This document shows, piece after piece, positions 33,357 through 45,100 of a stretch of 64,000 bases of DNA. The translations under genes were made by a program, and so were the position numbers. How positions within the stretch are numbered: the stretch's first letter is position 1; each line of letters starts with the position of its first letter. The stretch comes from Omphalotus guepiniiformis (Eukaryota; Basidiomycota; Agaricomycetes; Agaricales; Omphalotaceae): contig JAQOOI010000051.1 in NCBI GenBank assembly GCA_028554645.1, positions 310,001-374,000 on the forward strand. Reading direction: 5' to 3'. The notes beneath the pieces are model-generated. The model was given only the letters and a program-made list of their open reading frames with translations. It was not told the DNA's origin and did no database searches.

Positions 33357-36300
33357 TTAATCTACTACTTCAGTATAGGTGTCGTGTTTAGGCATTGGTC
33401 GAAATAATGATGTCGGAAATAAGGAAATGGGTATTTCGAGTTTACAAAGTCGGGGTTTATCGGGGAATTTCTTGTGGAAATCCTCGATTGCCTCCTTCGC
33501 ATTTGTTAGATTCGCTAACGGCTCCCATGTCTGCTCGTGTTGCGAATATCCTTTCCAGTGCACTTTGTATCCAAATTTTCCTCCCCTGTATTTTCCTGAG
33601 TCTACTATCTCTTCTACTTCAAACTCCGGTTCTTTTCCTTCTATCACAGGCGGGGGTCGATCATTCTTAGGTTGTTCCGGAAATTGTGGTTCGTGATACG
33701 GAGTGAGCAGTACTTCATTAAACACGGGATGGATCCGTTTCCAGGTCTTTGGCATCTTAAGGCGATAGGATGTGGCGCCTACTTTTTCTACGACTTCGAA
33801 TGGACCAAATCTTTTATCATCCAGTTTTTTCATTGGACGATCGGAAGTTAGATTTGTTGCTTCAAGCCAAACTTTGTCTTTCGGCTTGTATTCTATTGAA
33901 GCTGTCTGCTTCTTGTCGTAATGTCGTGCCATGTCCGCTTTTGCCTCTGTCAATGCCGATCCTACTTCTTCTCTGATCTTCTTCATTGAGTCCGCAAATT
34001 CCTGTGCCGTTGGGTTTGATGACGTCTTAACCGGAGCTGTCCCTTTATACGGATGTCTTCCCATATCTGCAAAGAATGGAGACACTTTTGTAGCTGAGTG
34101 TACTCTATCATTCAATACGAATTCCGCTGTTGGCAGCCACTCGTGCCAGTCATTCTGATGCTGATTAATGAAAATCCTGAGATAGTGTTCTATCTCTTGG
34201 TTTATTCGTTCAGTTTGACCGTTACTCTGTGGGTGGTACGCCGTTGTGAAGCTACCCTGAATTCCCAATAGTTGGTAAAGTTCCTTCATGAATTTAGAGT
34301 GATATTGTGGACCTCTATCATGAATGATTTTTCGTGGTAATCCATGTATTGGGAAGATCCTGTCTCTATAGATCCGGGCCATTCCTTCCGACGTTAATGA
34401 CATATGCGTGGGAACTAAGCGTGCCCGCTTTGTGAAATGATCCACGGTTACGCTTATTGCATTAAATCCGCCAGCTTCCGGTAGTTCGCCAATCAAGTCC
34501 GTTCCGATTGTCTGCCATGGTCCGTCTGGAATCTCATTCGGTACCAGAGTTCCAGTTGGTTTGGTTCGATGACTTTTAGTAGCCTGACATTTTTCGCAAC
34601 CCTTGACGTACTTCCGTACATCTTGAGTGATTCCTGGCCACCAATAGTTCCTTGTTACCAACTCCATGGTTTTAAATTGTCCCGGATGTCCCACAAGAAC
34701 CGATTCATGATGAATGCCAATGATCTTTCCTCGTAACCTATTGTCAATAGGTACGTAGATTCGATCTTGCCATGTAACTATTCCTTCTGATGACTCGACC
34801 CAACCCTGATCTTTTCCTTCTAAAGCCTTATTGACTAGATTATCCCGTACTTTTGACTTCTTTTTGATAAGATCTAAGATCTCATCTTCGGGCATTTCCA
34901 GTTTGTTGATCGAAAAAAGTTCCGGCTTCAGAAGTACTAAGTTCGCGTTGTCATTTTCCCCCGTCTCATGATTGGCCATCCTGGACAATGCATCAGGCTT
35001 CCCCATTGACTTTCCAGGTTTATGGATCAGGGTAAAATTGTACTCGGATAATTCCGTTATCCATCGGGCTTGTCGGCGGTTCAACTTCTGGGGCTTCTTG
35101 AAATACTGCAGATTTTGATGATCTGTGTAAATCTCGAAGGATTCTGCTGCTCCCATTAGGTATTGCCGCCAGTCTGCAAGGGAATCCATGATAGCCATCA
35201 TTTCCTTATCATAGATCTCATAATTACATTCTGTTTCATTAAGAGATCTCGACCTAAAGGCGATTGGCCACCATTTACTGTCTATTTTTTGTGATAGTAC
35301 GGCTCCATTTGCATAGTCCGATGAATCCGCTTCTACACGGAATTGTCCCTGATCCCTGGGTATGGTCAAAACTACTTCCTCGGCAATTCTACTCTTGAGT
35401 TCTTCGAATGCCTGCAGTTGTAGCTCTGTCCATTCCCATTCCGTGTTCCCAGTAAGTGAAGACAATGGTTTGGCTATTTGACTAAACCCTTGAATGAATT
35501 GTCGGTAAAAGTTGCAGAAACCCAAGAAAGATTGTACTTCTTTCTTGTTTCCCGGCACTTTCCAATCTTTTACTGCCTTAACTTTCTTCGGGTCCATGCG
35601 TACTTGTCCGTTTCCCACAAAAACTCCCAGATACTCGACGATGTCTGTTTCGAATTCACATTTCTCAGGTCTCAGATATAACTTATGTTCTCGTAATATG
35701 TCTAATACCCTTTTTACAATTGATTGATGTTCTTCGATTGTATCCGTGAATATTAAAATGTCGTCCAAGTATACCATGACGTGACCTTCGTTAATCAAGT
35801 CCCTCAATATGTGGTTCATGAAAGCTTGAAAGGCCGCGGGAGAATTTGTGAGTCCAAAGAACATAACCGTTGGCTCAAAGAGTCCCTGATTAGTTCTAAA
35901 GGCCGCCTTCCACTCATCACCATCCTTGATTCAGATATTGTTATATTCCCATCGAACATCCATCTTAGAAAAAACCTTGGAATCTTTCAGTTTATCGATA
36001 AGTTCCTGAATAAGCGGCAACGGATATTTGTTCTTTATCGTTGCTTCATTCAGTTTCCGATAATCCTGGACTGGTCGAAGCTTCCCGTCCTTCTTTTTTA
36101 CGAAGAAGAATGGTGACACCATAGGTGACTTCGACATTCTGATTCGTCCAGATTTCAGATTTTCCTTGATAAACTCATCCAATACTACTTGTTCCGCAGG
36201 GTTTAATGGATATACTTTGCAATCAACCGATGTGAAGTCCATCTTCAATTCGATTGCATGGTCCCAGGGTCTACGTTCCGGCAGATTTTGGAAATCGGCT

Positions 36301-36776
36301 TCATCAAAGACATCTTTGTACTCATTGACATACTTGTCTGCCTTTGACTCCATCTTTTTTCCTTTTCCAAAAGTCATACTCCGGAGATATCCATCCCAAT
36401 TCAGGTAAAACAACCTGTCGCCTTCTTCAAGTTCTTGGATCTCAGCCTCAGATTCGGGTTTTAGGTAAAACGGGATATAGCCACACTTCTTTGGACACCG
36501 GTCAAAGTTTAAGATTGAGTCATTCCAATCTATATTTGGATTATGACGTCTTAACCAGTCTAGTCCTAAGAAAATGTCTGTTTTTCCTAAATTGGTAACA
36601 GCAAGTTCAATGCGTTCCGCATGATCTCCTATTGCCAATCTGACTTCCACAAATCCTTCGATTGAACCATCTTCGTTTAAGGTACGATCTGCATTATATA
36701 CTGGCATACTGATTGGTAGTTTCTTGACAGTTAAGCCGTGCTTCTCTATGAATTCTTTGTTTACGCAAGAACCCGT
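33357..36776 (-). pseudogene. Element B pol, RT to chromodomain, one nonsense codon
   Basis: The minus strand encodes the end of the protease, the RT start (PVQDYRKLN, YPLPLIQEL) and, after a TGA at 35,928-35,930, an 835-codon open frame. In that frame RT YLDD is at residues 32-35, RNase H Asp in VEADSSDYA near 180, integrase HHCC at about 386-426, DDE residues near 456 (GTDLIGEL), 516 (HDRGPQ) and 552 (TERINQ), and a chromodomain at about 745-800 (VEEIVDSGKY, VHWKGYSQHEQTWEP). The stop replaces an Arg in the usual NNIRI motif, a single CGA-to-TGA change. Everything else looks functional. The upper end is cut by element C at 36,777. Confidence 0.92.
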
Positions 36777-38620
36777 TGTTGCGTCAAAAAGCCTTTCAGT
36801 GCTGAAATCCATCAGATTGAAGTAAATATGGAATGTTCAAGCATTGGAAACTGAACATAAAGGACTAGAGTCACCCCAGACTGCTAGTTAAGACATGAAA
36901 CATACTTGTACTCACAATGCCTAAGTGTAGTGATTGCTACAGTACTGAATCTGGTACTAAGCAACTGTGACCAATGGGTTATACAAAGAGATACTAGTTA
37001 TGCCTCTCCAGCTGTGTTGGAATTCCAATGTTCCATACCAGATTGAGTTGGTCAGACCCACCCTCTAATAACTAGAGACTCTACCAAGTATTGTTGACTG
37101 TAATCCAAGGGGTTGATGGATTTTCACTTCAATTGAACAACTATCTAAGTCCTTTGGACTGATCAAAAGTTCCAGCTGGTCTTGCTAACTAAGTTGGCAC
37201 TATAAGATTGAATGCTGAGAATATGGGCAATCTTGAAGATTGTATTACCAGAGAAATATTGTACATTGAGTACTATGTGAACATAATGTCACTAAGATGA
37301 AATGCCAATCTGTGTAATAATGGAAGTAGATTCAAAAGTTACATCTGCACAAATGAGTTAGATACTCAATACTCATGCTGGAAGGAGTTAGATACTGAAA
37401 ATGAGTATCTCTCTGGATCTGAGTATCTCTCTGAAATTCAGTAACCCTCTGAACTTGATGAAAGACAAAGGCACTCTAATTGGAGGTCTTAGACGAAACT
37501 ATGGGATAGAATACTGTCCTAGGAGAAGCTGAGAGCTATCCTAAACAAGAAATATAACCTGAGTACAAATCTGACCAAAAAGAGATGTATAGGGGTAAAA
37601 CTTGAAATAAACAGTTACTGTACCTTACTGTGGCTGATAGAAACGATGAAGCATGGTCTAGATAAGCTCTAGAGCTTCTACACAACTCCTAATGCTGCCC
37701 TAGTAGAGGAGAATGTGCCAATTTTGGAGAAACTTATAGGGGACCAGATTTGCAATGCACTAAGGAGAATGTCACCTGTCAGGATACTGGTTGCTATTTA
37801 CAGGATCTGGACCTTTATTTAGATACCCTGGGTACGCCCTAACACACCTAGAACGCGGACAAAGCGATATATTTCTGTTTTTATACCAATCTATACCCAA
37901 AGTTCCTACATTTTGACTATCTAACTGGAAAATTACCTAGAAAACTACCTAAAAAGAATCCAATCTCTGCTCAATTGATACTTACTTACTTTTGACTCAT
38001 TTACTGTTCAGATTACTCTTTTAATTTCGAGATATATGTTTGATTTTATGATTTAGTATATATAGCTTACAGAGTATCTATTTAGATTTTCTAAAGCAAG
38101 TACTGCCCAAAGCTCCAAGCCAAAGCAGGAAACCCTTCTTAGACGAAATATAGCCTGGCTCTTTAGAGTTCAGTTCGAGAAATATCCAGTTGTGAAAACT
38201 TCTGTAAAGTCCCTTGTGGCAGATAAATTGAAAGAGATACTGAATCTTTGCTGAAACTGCTGTTCTGTCTGTGCTGAATCTGCCTGCTGAAACTGTCTGT
38301 GCTGCATCTGAAACTGTTCCCTGCATTGTCTGACCATTGGATCGAGCTTAAACATCGAGATTGATTGTCCTGAATCCCTCCTGAACCCTGAAAACCACCC
38401 TTACCTTCTGTCTGAATCTTGTGTTTTGAGATACCCTCTGCCATTTTTCACCCAGATTGAGATAAAGACATCTGTAACCCTGCAGATTCGAAGTTCAATT
38501 GTTGCGTCTAACTGTGCGGAATCTCTGACAACGCCAGTCACACCTCACCCTACATCATTTTGATTTGAGTTGGATCGTGCTCATTTGAGTATCTCTCTCG
38601 TTCATTTCATAGTCACTACA
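36777..38620 (+). repeat. Element C 5' LTR
   Basis: It runs from TGTTGCGTCAAAAAGCC to CATAGTCACTACA. A TATA-like stretch, AGTATATATAGC, is at about 38,056. The motif GAGTTAGATACTC and its partial copies recur near 37,365-37,435. It is identical to the 3' LTR except at about two sites (for example C/T near 38,346). Confidence 0.95.
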
Positions 38621-38622
38621 TC

Positions 38623-38639
38623 TGGAGCCCACCGCGAGG
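38623..38639 (+). promoter_or_regulatory. Candidate primer-binding site of element C
   Basis: Two bases after the 5' LTR comes TGGAGCCCACCGCGAGG. TGG at this place would pair with the CCA end of a tRNA. I cannot name the tRNA from memory. Confidence 0.5.
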
Positions 38640-38793
38640 GGTGGCTTTAGACTTGATAATTGAACTATCTGTGTATTTACACGTGTCTGGAAATAAATCT
38701 GGACTTTTCCTGTGTTGAACTTTGCCCTGTTCCTCACTTAGCAACAATTTCCTTGAAGTTGTTGAACCATCTATAAGTTTTATAACTTAGAGT

Positions 38794-40704
38794 TTGCTTG
38801 TCAAAATTAGCAGCTCACAGAGAAACACACGTCCTAGAAAGACTAAGAATTCTGAGAGAGCTGGAACAGAAGAATTGTCACTGAACCAGTCATCCAGAAG
38901 GAAAAGTTCCAAAGGAAAAGAGAAAGAAGTCATACCTGAACCAGATTCAAGTTCCCTTTCGTCTCTTTCGTCCCTAAGTACGATTCCTGAACGGAATACA
39001 CCTCCAGATTTATCTGAACTCTCAGCTAGATACAAGAAAAATAAGAGGAACTTTGTTAACAGTCCTCAATATTTTGCCTTGACACATAAAAGAATCCCTG
39101 TTAAAATAATAAGGAACCCGAGAAACAATATGTCTACTCATGACAATGCTACTGGGAATGAAGCTCCCCAACAACAAGGACCTACCCAAGGACCTGTTGA
39201 GATGGAAGAGATCTTCATTTTTGGAAATGCAACAGGAATGCAGATTCCTGTTCCTGCAGCTAAAGAGTTGCAAAATGAGAAACTACCTAAAGTCTCTAAG
39301 CAGGCCCCCATCTTCGATAAGAAACATCCATCTGAATTGGTTGCATGGTTGGCAGAGCTGGAAGGCATCTTTGTGTCAACCGGAACTAAAACAGATGCGG
39401 CTAAAGTAATGTTGGCTCTCAGATACATGGAGTTCCATACCCGTGAAGAGTTTCAACGGCTTCAAGCTGTTAAAGATTTGGATTGGGATGCTTTCAAAGA
39501 GGCATTAATGAAAAATTTCCCTGAATCTGCAGATAGAGGACTGGGATCTAGACAAAGATTGTATGCTATCATTGATGCATATAAGCTCATAGTGCTTGGT
39601 GCTATTCAGAAACTGATGGCATTTAAAAGAGAGTATGAGATTGAGTATGAGAAACTATCTTCTGGTACTACACCTGTAGTATCAAACTCAGAAGCTGTAG
39701 CTGGTTTCTTGAGTGCACTAGATGAACCCTTCAGAAGGAAACTTCTGGACCGCTTAGAAAACAAAGTGATCAATGGCCACTTACAAGTTTAGAGAGAGGA
39801 TGACCCTTTTACTCTGAAAGATGTAATGTCTGAGGCTGAAAAACTCTGTTCTGTAAAAAGAGCAGGGGGATACAACTTTGGTTTATTCTTGAATGGTCCA
39901 AATCTGGCAGAAGGATACTCTAGGATACTCCCAACAACTGAGCAGAGTGCTACAAGGAAGTTATATGATCCTTACCAAGTAGCATCTACTGTGAAGTCAG
40001 AACCAGATCAGTGGGCAATGAAATTGTCTGCAACAGTGGATAGTCACCAGAACCAGTTTAACCAGATTAGACAAGCCCAGGAAACGAATCTGGCAGCTCT
40101 TGCAAAGCTATCTGAGACAGTTGCTAACTTGGCAAAAATGACCCAAGCAACTTCTAGCTCAGTTAGGATGAACATGAATGCTCCAAATTCCCAATCTGGA
40201 CCTGGAATGAACTCTAATGGACACAATAGTGTACAAAGATCGTCCCAGATGTCATCTGTGAATAACAATACTCATGCTGACTCCAATTGCTATATGTGTG
40301 ATGAGCCTGGACATAGATCTATGGACTGTCCACATCAACTTAGATTTATCAGGTTGGGGTGGATGATCAAAAATAGTGCTGGTAAATGGGCATTGAAAGA
40401 TGGAGTATATTGGCCAAGAGCTGATCCGTCTGATACTCGGTCTAAGAAAGAGAAGATTGAGGAAATTGCCAAAAGACATGGATGGGAACAACCTTCCTCT
40501 CATGTTGACCAGAACTTGTATGCTTTTGAAGATGAGGATTCTGCTATAGCAGGTCCCTCTCAAAGTAGTTCATTAGATGCTATCAACAGCCTTGTGGCTC
40601 AATTCAGTCAGGTTTGCAATACTTTGCAGAATCTGGCACCAGCAGCTAAATCTGAAACTAAGCAGATTTTGAAACGAGAAAACAACTCTGAGTCGAAAAA
40701 CTAG
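38794..40704 (+). pseudogene. Element C gag
   Basis: An open frame starts MLVKISSSQRN at 38,794; a start at 39,130 (MSTHDN) is also possible. It runs to a TAG at 39,790 that sits where Gln is expected (HLQV-stop-REDDP), then continues in the same frame to 40,704. Features are a basic/Ser-rich N-terminus, a capsid-like central part (KHPSELVAWLAELEGIF), and a single zinc knuckle CYMCDEPGHRSMDC (CX2CX4HX4C) at about 40,290-40,331. The stop codon TAG at 40,702-40,704 directly follows GAAAAAC, a possible -1 slip site into pro. One nonsense codon makes it non-functional unless read through. Confidence 0.8.
40695..40704 (+). promoter_or_regulatory. Candidate -1 frameshift site, gag to pro
   Basis: The gag frame reads AAA AAC TAG preceded by G. 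Slipping back one base on G-AAA-AAC opens the pro frame (LGFPIKEIGEE), which is open from here to 42,110. The heptamer is weaker than the classical A-AAA-AAC because the first base differs. No downstream structure was computed. Confidence 0.45.
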
Positions 40705-40706
40705 GG

Positions 40707-42110
40707 TTTCCAATAAAGGAGATTGGTGAAGAAGCTGTATATACTCAGAATCCTTCTCACAAAACAGGTCAATCTCCTGAGGAAAGTAAACTTGTAAAGA
40801 AAAAGAGAGTTGAAGTGTTACTACCTACACTAAGACCATCTGAAAGGGAGAAATACAGACCCCCTGCTATGAGAAAAGAGCCCGTTCGTTTTGAACTACC
40901 CGTTGATTCTGACACTGAGGAGATTGAATCTCCCTCTGAAAATAACAACGATGTTGCACGGAGAGTATCTAACCGTCTGTTTGATCATGTAAAGGCAATA
41001 GATAGGCCACCTATACCAAAGGGAATGCCTGTAGGAAGCCAGAACAAGGCAAATGAGACTGAAGGAGCTCAATCTGGAACTAAAGATGGAATGAGTAATG
41101 ATACAAGGAATGCTATTGTATACACAAAGCCGCCGCGTAAATCTGAGCCCGATTTCAAGCTTAGAAACTCACTATTCAAACCGGGTCTAGCAGAAGAAAT
41201 TGCAGACAAAATCTTTAGATCTGAGATAGATATAAGTAGTGGGGACCTCATTGCTATATCTCCGGCACTTCAGAAGATTATGCAGAGAAAATTGAAGAAC
41301 AACAGGGTGTATAAGCGTCCTGTAAAGGCTTTTGTTCATGAAGTAAGGGATGAAGATGATCCTGATGGTATTCTACCAGAAGAAGATGTCAATCTGGTAC
41401 AGGCAAATTATATGGTCTTTATTGAAGATATGGCCTATGAAAGGGAAGATGTGTTTATTATCCTAGATGAAGACACAGATGACCTTAAGAAAGGCTCAGT
41501 GGTACACAAGGATGTTGTGGACCAGTATCAGAAAGATGTACCTCCAGATGAGAGGAACAAGATCATTATAGTAGCCAGCCAGACTGACAGTCTAAAGGCA
41601 ATCTACCCAAAGATTAATCACTCTGATCAACAAGTTGAGACAGTAGTTGATAGTGGTTCTCAAATCGTGTCCATGGATACAAGAGTAGCTATTGGACTTG
41701 GTTTAAGATGGGACCCAGAGACTGTGATCCATATGCAAAGTGCAAATGGTCAATTACAGGCTACTAGGGGACTAGCAAGAAATGTACCATTTACCTTTGG
41801 AGAAATAACTATCTATATGCAGATTCACATAATAGATAAAGTGCCTTATGATGTTCTTTTGGGAAGACCATTTGATGTGTTAACAAGCAGTGTAGTCAGA
41901 AACTTTGAAACTGGGGAACAAAAGATCACCATTACAGATCCAAACAGTGGAATGAAGTGTACAATGGGAACATATGACAGAGGTAGAGGAATTAAGGTTA
42001 AACCTATTCCTGGTGAACCAAAGCTTGTCCCTGAAACACAGAAATCTGAGAGTGTCCCTGTGAAAAATGAGGGAGACTCTCAAAATTTTCATCGGACCTC
42101 AATGAACTGA
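40707..42110 (+). CDS. Element C protease region (pro), separate frame
   Basis: An open frame lies in the -1 frame relative to gag; its first ATG is at 40,815, but entry by frameshift near 40,701 is more likely. The N-terminal two thirds are acidic and of unknown role. The retropepsin domain follows at about 41,640-41,960, with the catalytic motif VDSGSQIVS and, 80-odd residues on, VLLGRPF. In the family this enzyme cleaves the Gag and Pol polyproteins. The frame ends at TGA 42,108-42,110, a few codons after a perfect slippery heptamer. No stop breaks it. Confidence 0.8.
   Translation, partial: FPIKEIGEEAVYTQNPSHKTGQSPEESKLVKKKRVEVLLPTLRPSEREKYRPPAMRKEPVRFELPVDSDTEEIESPSENNNDVARRVSNRLFDHVKAIDRPPIPKGMPVGSQNKANETEGAQSGTKDGMSNDTRNAIVYTKPPRKSEPDFKLRNSLFKPGLAEEIADKIFRSEIDISSGDLIAISPALQKIMQRKLKNNRVYKRPVKAFVHEVRDEDDPDGILPEEDVNLVQANYMVFIEDMAYEREDVFIILDEDTDDLKKGSVVHKDVVDQYQKDVPPDERNKIIIVASQTDSLKAIYPKINHSDQQVETVVDSGSQIVSMDTRVAIGLGLRWDPETVIHMQSANGQLQATRGLARNVPFTFGEITIYMQIHIIDKVPYDVLLGRPFDVLTSSVVRNFETGEQKITITDPNSGMKCTMGTYDRGRGIKVKPIPGEPKLVPETQKSESVPVKNEGDSQNFHRTSMN
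42083..42089 (+). promoter_or_regulatory. Candidate -1 frameshift site, pro to pol
   Basis: In the pro frame the sequence is A-AAT-TTT, which fits the X-XXY-YYZ rule exactly. A slip of -1 gives FSSDLNELIRDQ, which runs in frame into the pol ORF. The pro stop follows about 18 bases later. Confidence 0.6.
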
Positions 42111-42145
42111 TAAGAGATCAGGGAGAGGTAGCTGTTTGTATTGAA

Positions 42146-45100
42146 ATGGATGAAGATGGCAATGCCACAATTGCTGGATATAAGCTGCCAGACAATGAAT
42201 TGTTTTCAGAACCTGAAAAGGCTGAGGCATTTGTGTTTGCAGCTGAATCCATCATAAGAGAAAACGATATAGCGGCTGCAGATTCGGTTAGATCGTATTT
42301 AAATCGGTCTGTAGACTCAGAAAAGAAACAAGTGTTCTGTACCTGGCGAGAAAATTTAAATTTGAATTCAAAAGAGCACTTAGATACTCAGAATTCAGAC
42401 TTAGATACTTGCACGGTACTTAATCACACTTCGGAACCCGCATCTGGAACTGAAAAGAGGATGAATAAGGGTAAAACGGTCAAAAGAGAACCAAAACCAG
42501 TCCAATCTTCAAGACCCAGATGGAGTAGAGATAAGAATGGCAACAAAATGGCCAGATTGGTGACTGTTTTGGCTTCTAGAAAGTACAAACCAGTTGCTAT
42601 TAAGGTCAAACCTGTTAAAGCTACCTTACCTGCGGAGTTCCGGATTGAAAGAAAAATAATTGGAGATCCGTTAAAAGATATGCCTGAGTTACCTACTCAT
42701 CCTCCAGATTTCACTCCTGGTGAGAGGTACTCTCAAGAAAGAAAAGAAATTGTAGACAAGAATCATAATGAAGGTTTCTTATGGCCTGAAGAAATGAAAC
42801 TTGTACACCATCTTATGAAAGTCCAAGAAAAAGCATTTGCATGGGAAGCATCTGAAGGAGGAACCTTTAATACAGAGTTCTTTCCTCCAGTAAAGTTTCC
42901 AGTGTTACCACACACTCCTTGGGTAGAAAGGAATATTCCTATACCTCCAGGGATCTATGATCAAGTGTGTAAAATGATTAAGGACAAAATAGATGCTGGT
43001 GTATATGAGCCGTCCAGTTCATCCTATAGATCCAGATGGTTCTGTGTCTTAAAGAAAGATGGGAAAAGCTTAAGATTGGTCCATAGTTTAGAACCACTCA
43101 ATAAAGTGACTATTCAACATTCAGGAATTCCTCCTGCAACTGCAGATATAGCTAGAAGCTTCTCTGGAAGAGCATGTTTGGGTTTACTGGATATCTTTGT
43201 TGGGTATGATGAGAGGCTGGTTGATGAAAGTTCAAGAGATCTTACAACCTTCCAAACACCTTTTGGCCCACATAGATTAGTAAAGTTACCTATGGGTTGG
43301 ACAAATTCTGTACCAATCTACCATGATGATGTTACATACATCTTCAGAGATGAAATTCCACATGTAACTAAACCTTACATTGATGATGTACCAGTAAAAG
43401 GGCCTGTCAGCAGATATGAAACTGCAGATGGAGGTTATGAAACTATCCCTGAAAATTCTGGCATCAGAAGATTTGTGTGGGAGCATCTGCAGAATATGAA
43501 CAGAATTGTGCAAAGAATGAAACATGCTGGTGGTACCTTTGCAGGGACCAAAGCTTTCATCTGTGTAGCTGAAGGTGATGTTGTTGGACATCATGTCAGT
43601 TATGAAGGAGAAAAGCCAGTGGAAAGGCTAGCTGAAGTTGTCCTGACTTGTGATGCATCAAAATGGTCTGAGAAGAAAGATATCCGGTCATTTTTGGGCA
43701 CTGCTGGTCAGATGAGAATGTTCATAAAGGACTATGCCAAGAAAGCAAAACCTTTGACAATCTTAACTGGAGATGTGCCTTTTCAAATGGGTCCTGCAGA
43801 ACTGGAAGCTGTAGAAATGATTAAAGATGGGATTAGGAATGCTCCAGCACTCCGTCCTATTGACTATGATTTAAGTACTGGAATCACCCTTTCAGTAGAT
43901 ACTTCCTGGATGGCAGTAGGTTTCCAACTATATCAGAGAGACCCTGCAGATTCAAAGAAAAAGTTCTACAACTGGATGGGTTCCATTACTTTAAATGAAA
44001 GAGAAGCAAGGTTTTCTCAACCCAAGAGAGAACTATATGGCTTGATGTTGGCCTTACAACAAACATATTACCAGACATATGGATGTAGGGATCTTACTGT
44101 GGAAACAGATGCAAGCTATATTAAAGGAATGCTTGACAAACCCAGTAGTGGTCCCAATGCAACTATAAACAGATGGATTGAAGAAATAAGGAAGTTCCAC
44201 TTCACCTTGGTACACATCAAGGGCACTGAACATAAGGGACCAGATGGACTATCTAGACCACCTAGAGGAACCATACCAACTGAAAGAGCGGCATCTAGAG
44301 ATCCGGATTCATTTGTTGATGAAGATGATGGTCTGCCGGTGAAATTCAGAATGGGAGATGGTGAATCTGAGGTACCCTTTGATTTTGAAGCCTTTAAAGA
44401 TGAAATAGATACTCGAGGTGGTTACTTGCAGGAAGTTGCAAAGTCAATAGACGACTTTGAGGACGATTTGCAAGAAGCTCTTGAAGAAGAACGTCACTTG
44501 AATTCCATTAGAGAGCTGTTAGCAATTCAACATCCAGTATCTAGCTCGATGTTGCAGTTTGCACAGACCTTGGTTATACCTGAAGGAGGTACTGAATGGA
44601 AACATGAACACCCGTATAGAGAGGATCACAGATCTGCATCTACAAAGGAACTGGATGAACAACTAGACCTAATCAAAGATTGGTACCTGCAGGGCAATCA
44701 GCCTCTAGCTCACCTAGGTGAGACTGCTATGAAAAAGTTCATTTCCAGGGCTGTAAAGTTCTTTGTAGACAGAGATGGTAGACTCTATAGAAGGAATGAT
44801 GATACAGGAGGCCAGCATAGACTGGTTGTGCCTAAAGAGAAAAGGATGTACATGATGCATGCTGCTCATGACCATCTGGGACATAAAGGAATGTTTGCAA
44901 CAAAAGCTCTCATAGAGAAGCGTTTTTGGTGGCCAGATTTGAATGGAGATGTCAATTGGTTTGTCAAATCCTGCCAAATCTGCCAGAACCAAAAATTAGA
45001 ATTGTTGAAGATTCCCCCTACTCTTACACACACTCCCTCCCTGTTTCAGAAGATTCATGTAGATGTGTTCAAAGTATCACCTCCAAGTAATGGTTGCAAG

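Noticed and set aside
33379..35727. Plus-strand ORFs opposite element B pol
   Set aside because: They are mirror frames of the intact RT-integrase frame on the minus strand.
38623..38639. Naming the priming tRNA of element C
   Set aside because: The TGG start fits a primer site, but I could not match the rest to a particular tRNA without a search.
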